Shown here in pieces: positions 6,271-9,785 of a stretch of 9,785 nucleotides of DNA. This DNA comes from Clostridia bacterium (GTDB taxonomy: Bacteria > Bacillota_A > Clostridia > Oscillospirales > CAG-272). Each line of letters begins with the position of its first letter. The stretch's first letter is position 1. Under the pieces are notes generated by a model. It ran no database searches. It was given only the letters and a program-made list of their open reading frames with translations, and had not been told where the DNA came from. Location: the NCBI GenBank assembly GCA_017533545.1, contig JAFXHW010000128.1, positions 1 through 9,785 of the forward strand, in the 5' to 3' direction. A program made the translations under genes and the position numbers.

Positions 6271-7604
6271 TGAAAACGCCCATATGTGATTTTGCGCGAA
6301 GATACGCCGACGGCGATTATACACGTGTTCATATGCCCGGTCACAAGGGCAAAATGATGCTCGGATGCGAGGATATCGATATAACCGAGTTTGACGGTGC
6401 CGATTCTCTCTACGAATGCAGCGGAATAATCGCCCAAAGTGAGGCAAATGCATCGGCTGTTTTCGGCTGCGATACCTTTTACTCTACCGAAGGCTCGTCT
6501 CACTGTGTAAGGGCGATGCTTTATCTTACCTGCCTCTATGCGGCAGCGCGCGGCGAGCGCGCAACGGTTCTTGCCGCCCGTAATTGCCATAAGAGCTTTG
6601 TAACGGCGGCCGCCATGCTCGATTTTGACGTCGAATGGATATACCCGGACGAAAACGAGAGCTATCTTTCCTGCACGATAACGGCAGAGTCGCTTGAAAA
6701 ACGGCTTTGCGAGAGCGAAAAAAAGATCACGGCGCTTTATATAACCTCGCCCGATTATCTCGGCAATATCGCCGATATTGCGGCATTGTCAGATGTCTGC
6801 CATCAGCACTCAACTCTGCTTTTGGTTGACAACGCACACGGAGCGTATCTGAATTTTTTGCCCGAGTCCAACCATCCGATCGGACTCGGAGCCGATATAT
6901 GTTGTGATTCGGCGCATAAGACTCTGCCCGTGCTTACGGGGGGAGCTTATCTGCATATATCGAAGAATGCTCCTGCGGTGTTCGACCAAAACGTCAAGCG
7001 TGCGCTTACAATGTTCGGCTCTACCAGCCCGTCCTATCTTATATTGCAGTCGCTCGACCGTGCAAATGCGTATATGGATGGTGTCTACCGCGAGAGCCTT
7101 GCCGCACTTTGCGATAAGATAGGCGCGATGAAAGAGCGGCTGGGCAAGATGGGATATACCTTCGTCGGCGATGAAAAGACAAAGCTGACTTTTAATACAA
7201 AAAAATACGGTTATACGGGTGACGTGATGGCAAAAAAACTCGCCGACGAAAAAATCACCGTCGAGTTTTACGACAGAGATTATCTCGTTATGATGTTCAC
7301 TCCCGAAAATGCCGATTGCCTTGAAAAGATAGAAAGAGCATTGACCGGCATTGAGAAGAAAACACCGATCGAAAGCCAAACACCCTCCTTTTCGATCCCC
7401 AAACGCGCGATGAGCATACGAAGGGCCTCGTTTATGCCGAGCGAGGAGATCGATGTGCAAATCAGCGAGGGAAGGGTGCTTGCATCGTCAAGCGTAGGAT
7501 GTCCTCCCGCCGTGCCGATACTTGTGTGCGGTGAGATCGTCGATAAAAATGCGATAAAACGCTTCGAATACTACAAAATTGATCGCATTTCGGTCGTCAT
7601 TTGA
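6270..7604 (+). CDS. PLP-dependent Orn/Lys/Arg decarboxylase-family enzyme (short form)
   Basis: The 444-residue protein has a fold-type I aminotransferase layout. HMPGHKG (21-27) is the family's N-terminal signature. RNCHKS (104-109), VDNAHGAYLNF (186-196, with the pyridine-contacting Asp187) and DSAHKTLP (213-220, with Lys217 as the predicted Schiff-base lysine) follow. A C-terminal PPAVPILVCGE (412-422) matches the small-domain signature. Family members decarboxylate lysine, arginine or ornithine to cadaverine, agmatine or putrescine. It lacks the N-terminal wing domain of the long enterobacterial enzymes. The family motif VDEAHG reads VDNAHG here, so the substrate, and even decarboxylation, is unproven. 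The ATG overlaps the scfB stop as TGATG; the in-frame codon 13 triplets earlier lies within scfB and has no better site. Translation is thus probably coupled to scfB, with AAGGG at 6256-6260 as a weak site. Confidence 0.85.
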   Translation: MKTPICDFARRYADGDYTRVHMPGHKGKMMLGCEDIDITEFDGADSLYECSGIIAQSEANASAVFGCDTFYSTEGSSHCVRAMLYLTCLYAAARGERATVLAARNCHKSFVTAAAMLDFDVEWIYPDENESYLSCTITAESLEKRLCESEKKITALYITSPDYLGNIADIAALSDVCHQHSTLLLVDNAHGAYLNFLPESNHPIGLGADICCDSAHKTLPVLTGGAYLHISKNAPAVFDQNVKRALTMFGSTSPSYLILQSLDRANAYMDGVYRESLAALCDKIGAMKERLGKMGYTFVGDEKTKLTFNTKKYGYTGDVMAKKLADEKITVEFYDRDYLVMMFTPENADCLEKIERALTGIEKKTPIESQTPSFSIPKRAMSIRRASFMPSEEIDVQISEGRVLASSSVGCPPAVPILVCGEIVDKNAIKRFEYYKIDRISVVI

Positions 7605-7659
7605 TGCGACAGTCCCATTATATGTGAAAAAAGTGTAAAATAAGTATTAAAATTGTAAA

Positions 7660-7685
7660 ACATCTTTACTTTAAAGGAAAGATGT
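7660..7685. repeat. Inverted repeat over the putative rpsO promoter
   Basis: ACATCTTT (7660-7667) and AAAGATGT (7678-7685) are perfect 8-base inverted arms around a 10-base spacer that holds the palindrome CTTTAAAG (7669-7676). It overlaps the proposed -35 box and spacer. It could be an operator, or the stem of a weak decarboxylase terminator; no U tract follows, so I favour neither strongly. Confidence 0.5.
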
Positions 7686-7693
7686 GATATCAT
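7665..7693 (+). promoter_or_regulatory. Possible sigma-A promoter for rpsO-pnp
   Basis: TTTACT (7665-7670) and TATCAT (7688-7693) are separated by 17 bases, matching 4 of 6 and 5 of 6 consensus positions. An overlapping alternative is TTTAAA (7670-7675) with TATACG (7693-7698), also 17 apart. Either gives a leader of roughly 110 bases before rpsO. This 208-base gap, 7605-7812, holds no gene that I can see. Confidence 0.4.
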
Positions 7694-7783
7694 ATACGAT
7701 GTATGACGCTTCATGCTCGGTTTACGGATACAGCGGCGGTTGTTACCGTCGATTTCACCCACCGTATGCTGATGTGTGTTGCG

Positions 7784-7797
7784 AATAAAATTTTATT
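7784..7797. repeat. AT-only perfect palindrome just upstream of the rpsO ribosome binding site
   Basis: AATAAAATTTTATT is its own reverse complement and ends two bases before GAGGTG (7800-7805). It is more likely an A/U-rich translation-enhancing leader than a stable hairpin, since a fold would need to open a loop from a short AT stem. It may have no function. Confidence 0.4.
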
Positions 7798-7812
7798 ATG
7801 AGGTGAAAAACC

Positions 7813-8076
7813 ATGTTGAAAGAAGAAAAGCTTTCCATTATCGATGCGAACAAGATGCACGAAGGCGACACAGGTTCTCCTGAGGTTCAGATCGCAATTC
7901 TTACCGCTCGCATCAACAATCTTACCGAGCATCTTAAGGTTAACGCAAAGGACCACCACAGCCGTCGCGGACTGCTGAAGATGGTTGGTCATCGCAGAAA
8001 CCTGCTCAACTACCTTATGAAAAAGGACATCACTCGTTACCGCGCTATCATCGAGAAGCTCGGCATTCGTAAATAA
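7813..8076 (+). CDS. rpsO: 30S ribosomal protein S15
   Basis: The 87-residue protein has the usual length for S15 and its familiar blocks: [20 protein letters not shown] (17-36), LTEHLK, then [20 protein letters not shown] (46-65), and an ending [18 protein letters not shown]15 binds the central domain of 16S rRNA early in assembly of the small subunit. The His/Ser residues of the HHSRRGL block are those known to contact rRNA. GAGGTG lies seven bases before the ATG. It is followed by pnp, the conserved order in many bacteria. In E. coli S15 represses its own mRNA through a leader pseudoknot. The roughly 110-base leader here leaves room for such control, but I see no clear pseudoknot. Confidence 0.98.
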   Translation: MLKEEKLSIIDANKMHEGDTGSPEVQIAILTARINNLTEHLKVNAKDHHSRRGLLKMVGHRRNLLNYLMKKDITRYRAIIEKLGIRK

Positions 8077-8114
8077 GCGACAGCTTAGAATACCTTTTTC
8101 ATCCACTCATAGCG

Positions 8115-8169
8115 ACGGTTTGTGGACACGGTGCGCCGCATGCGGATGGCTGCCGTGTCCTCCGTTTTT
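8115..8169 (+). terminator. Hairpin and U tract between rpsO and pnp
   Basis: GGACACGG (8124-8131) pairs with CCGTGTCC (8153-8160), flanked by an outer ACGG/CCGT pair (8115-8118 with 8162-8165) across a small internal loop. The apical loop holds the palindrome CCGCATGCGG. TTTTT at 8165-8169 follows. This looks like a terminator of rpsO, probably partial, since I see no convincing promoter for pnp after it. It could also be an RNase processing stem. Confidence 0.7.
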
Positions 8170-8182
8170 ATGAGAAAAAAAC

Positions 8183-8197
8183 CGGCAAAAATTGCCG
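8183..8197 (+). other. Small hairpin in the pnp leader
   Basis: CGGCAA, loop AAA, TTGCCG form a perfect six-pair stem between the terminator and the pnp ribosome binding site. No U tract follows, so it is not a terminator. PNPase represses its own mRNA through leader stems in E. coli; whether this one has such a role is speculation. Confidence 0.35.
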
Positions 8198-8228
8198 AGA
8201 TGTGTTTTACAAGATGTATTTATAAGAA

Positions 8229-8234
8229 GAGGAG
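8229..8234 (+). promoter_or_regulatory. Unusually distant ribosome binding site of pnp
   Basis: GAGGAG is separated from the ATG at 8250 by 15 A/T-only bases, where 5-10 is normal. No better site lies closer, and no alternative ATG, GTG or TTG is in frame between them. An AT-rich fold of the spacer, or low basal translation, are possible explanations. Confidence 0.5.
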
Positions 8235-8249
8235 AATATTTTAAAAATT

Positions 8250-9785
8250 ATGTTTGAGAATTATCGTACATTCAGCTATAATCTCGCCGGACGTCCGCTT
8301 GTTATCGAGACCGGCAAAATAGCACAGCTTGCAAACGGTTCCTGCCTTGTCCGCTACGGCGACACCGTTGTTCTTGCTACCGCAACCGCAAGCGAAAAGC
8401 CGCGTGAAGGCATTAATTTCCTTCCCCTTTCCGTTGATTTCGAAGAACGCCTTTATGCAGTAGGACGCGTTCCCGGAAGCTATAACCGCCGCGAAGGCAG
8501 ACCCACCGAAAAAGCAATTCTTGCTTCCCGCGTTATCGACCGTCCCATCCGTCCGCTTTTCCCCAAGGATCTGCGCAATGACGTAGTTCTCAACCTTACC
8601 GTTATGTCGGTCGACCCCGACTGCTCGCCCGAGATCGCAGCTATGATCGGCGCTTCCATCGCACTCTCCATCTCCGATATTCCGTGGAACGGACCTATCG
8701 CAGGTGTATCCGTCGGTATGGTTGACGGCGAATTCTGCATCAACCCCACCCTCGATCAACGCGAAAAGAGCATTCTCGAGCTTACCGTTGCGGGCAGCTT
8801 TGAAAAGGTAGTTATGATCGAAGCCGGTGCCGAAGAGGTAGGCGACGAGGATATGTACGAAGCAATCATGCTCGCACATAAGGAGATCAAGAAGATCTGC
8901 GGCTTTATCGCCGATATCGTTATGGAAGTCAGCAAGGACAAGTTTGCATACGAGCCCCACGAGATCGACCACGACTACTACGAAGAAGTTAAGGCTATGG
9001 TTATCGAGGACGTTAAGGTTGCTCTCGATACCGATGATAAGAACGTTCGCGATGCTCGTCTGCTTCCCATCAAGCAGGCAGTGTTTGAAAAATACAGCAG
9101 CCGTTACCCCGATGAGACCAGTGCTGACATGGAGATCGAAGAGATCCTCTACAAGATCCAGAAGGAAGTTGTACGCCACTGGCTGCTCCAGGGTAAGAGA
9201 GTTGACGGCCGCCGTCTCGACCAGATCCGTCCTCTCGCAGCAGAGGTAGGAATTTTACCCCGCGTACACGGAACAGGTATGTTCACTCGCGGTCAGACCC
9301 AGGTACTCACCACCTGTACTCTCGCAACTGTCGGCGACAAGCAGCTGCTCGACGGTATCGATGAAGAGGACAGCAAGAGATATATGCACCACTACAACAT
9401 GCCCGGCTACGCTACCGGTGATGCCAAAGCAACCCGCAGCCCCGGCAGACGTGAGATCGGCCACGGTGCACTCGCTGAGCGCTCTCTCGTTCCCGTTCTT
9501 CCCTCCGAGGAAGAATTCCCCTACGCTATCCGCTGCGTGTCCGAAGTAGTTTCCTCCAACGGCTCCACTTCTCAGGCTTCCGTTTGCGGCTCTACCCTCG
9601 CACTTATGGATGCAGGTGTTCCGATCAAGGCTCCCGTTGCAGGTATCTCCTGCGGTCTGATCACCGAGGGCGACCGCTGGATGACCATGATCGACATCCA
9701 GGGTCTGGAAGACTTCTACGGCGACATGGACTTCAAGGTAGCCGGTACCCACAAGGGTATCACCTCCATCCAGATGGACCTGAAG
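8250..9785 (+). CDS. pnp: Polynucleotide phosphorylase (PNPase), N-terminal 512 residues, truncated by window end
   Basis: The enzyme degrades RNA 3' to 5' using phosphate, releasing nucleoside diphosphates, as a trimer in the cytoplasm. The first RNase PH domain (about residues 5-145) starts MFENYRTFSYNLAGRPLVIE and has EGINFLPLSVDFEERLYAVG and RPIRPLF. An all-alpha region (about 150-310) follows. The second, catalytic RNase PH domain has RGQTQVLTTCTL, MHHYNMPGYATGD, PGRREIGHGALAERSL and SNGSTSQASVCGSTLALMDA. The catalytic acids and lysine equivalent to E. coli Asp486, Asp492 and Lys494 appear as Asp488, Asp494 and Lys496. The KH and S1 domains, about 190 residues, lie beyond the edge. It follows rpsO, its usual neighbour. 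The best ribosome binding site, GAGGAG (8229-8234), is 15 bases from the ATG, unusually far; the family-typical N-terminus still supports this start. Confidence 0.98.
   Translation, partial: MFENYRTFSYNLAGRPLVIETGKIAQLANGSCLVRYGDTVVLATATASEKPREGINFLPLSVDFEERLYAVGRVPGSYNRREGRPTEKAILASRVIDRPIRPLFPKDLRNDVVLNLTVMSVDPDCSPEIAAMIGASIALSISDIPWNGPIAGVSVGMVDGEFCINPTLDQREKSILELTVAGSFEKVVMIEAGAEEVGDEDMYEAIMLAHKEIKKICGFIADIVMEVSKDKFAYEPHEIDHDYYEEVKAMVIEDVKVALDTDDKNVRDARLLPIKQAVFEKYSSRYPDETSADMEIEEILYKIQKEVVRHWLLQGKRVDGRRLDQIRPLAAEVGILPRVHGTGMFTRGQTQVLTTCTLATVGDKQLLDGIDEEDSKRYMHHYNMPGYATGDAKATRSPGRREIGHGALAERSLVPVLPSEEEFPYAIRCVSEVVSSNGSTSQASVCGSTLALMDAGVPIKAPVAGISCGLITEGDRWMTMIDIQGLEDFYGDMDFKVAGTHKGITSIQMDLK

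Noticed and set aside
2831..7604. Mobile element or phage island
   Set aside because: There are no integrase, transposase, terminal repeats or att-like repeats, and the genes are typical Clostridia core or near-core functions.
7605..7659. Terminator for the decarboxylase gene
   Set aside because: There is no GC-rich stem followed by U in this AT-rich stretch; the inverted repeat at 7660-7685 lacks a U tract.
8241..9179. 312-codon minus-strand frame antisense to pnp
   Set aside because: It mirrors the highly conserved PNPase coding sequence; its hydrophobic, repetitive composition is that of an antisense shadow.

Overview
The window looks like a chromosomal stretch of an endospore-forming Clostridia species (Bacillota). 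A family such as a gut Oscillospirales lineage is only a guess. The grounds are strong GGAGG-type ribosome binding sites, sigma-A style promoters, a SipL-like SPOCS/LysM sporulation protein, a SCIFF ranthipeptide precursor with its radical SAM maturase (a Clostridia hallmark), and the conserved rpsO-pnp pair. There is no sign of phage, transposon, CRISPR, tRNA or rRNA, and no gene-free stretch longer than about 210 bases.

Left part (1-2731, minus strand). A two-component operon runs leftward: an OmpR-type response regulator, then after 21 bases a six-helix membrane protein that is the N-terminal part of its sensor kinase and is cut by the window edge. Upstream is a TrmH/SpoU-family RNA 2'-O-methyltransferase with its own consensus promoter and an intrinsic terminator.

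Middle part (2753-7604, plus strand). A SipL-like spore morphogenesis gene sits behind a sequence resembling a mother-cell sigma-E promoter, divergent from the methyltransferase. Then comes the SCIFF locus: a near-perfect sigma-A promoter, the 52-residue precursor scfA, a strong terminator, the maturase scfB, and a PLP-dependent Orn/Lys/Arg-type decarboxylase whose ATG overlaps the scfB stop (TGATG). The three genes probably form one transcription unit in which the terminator keeps precursor mRNA in excess over the enzymes.

Right part (7660-9785, plus strand). rpsO (ribosomal protein S15) and pnp (PNPase, truncated by the window end) are separated by a hairpin-plus-U-tract.

The SCIFF system is a described one, so I do not claim a new system. 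The points that depart from what I know of it are: a glycine in the precursor where I recall the characterised thioether acceptor threonine, a seventh cysteine in the leader, a cysteine tail on the maturase with CX3CX2C spacing, and tight coupling to a decarboxylase-fold enzyme with a non-canonical active-site motif.
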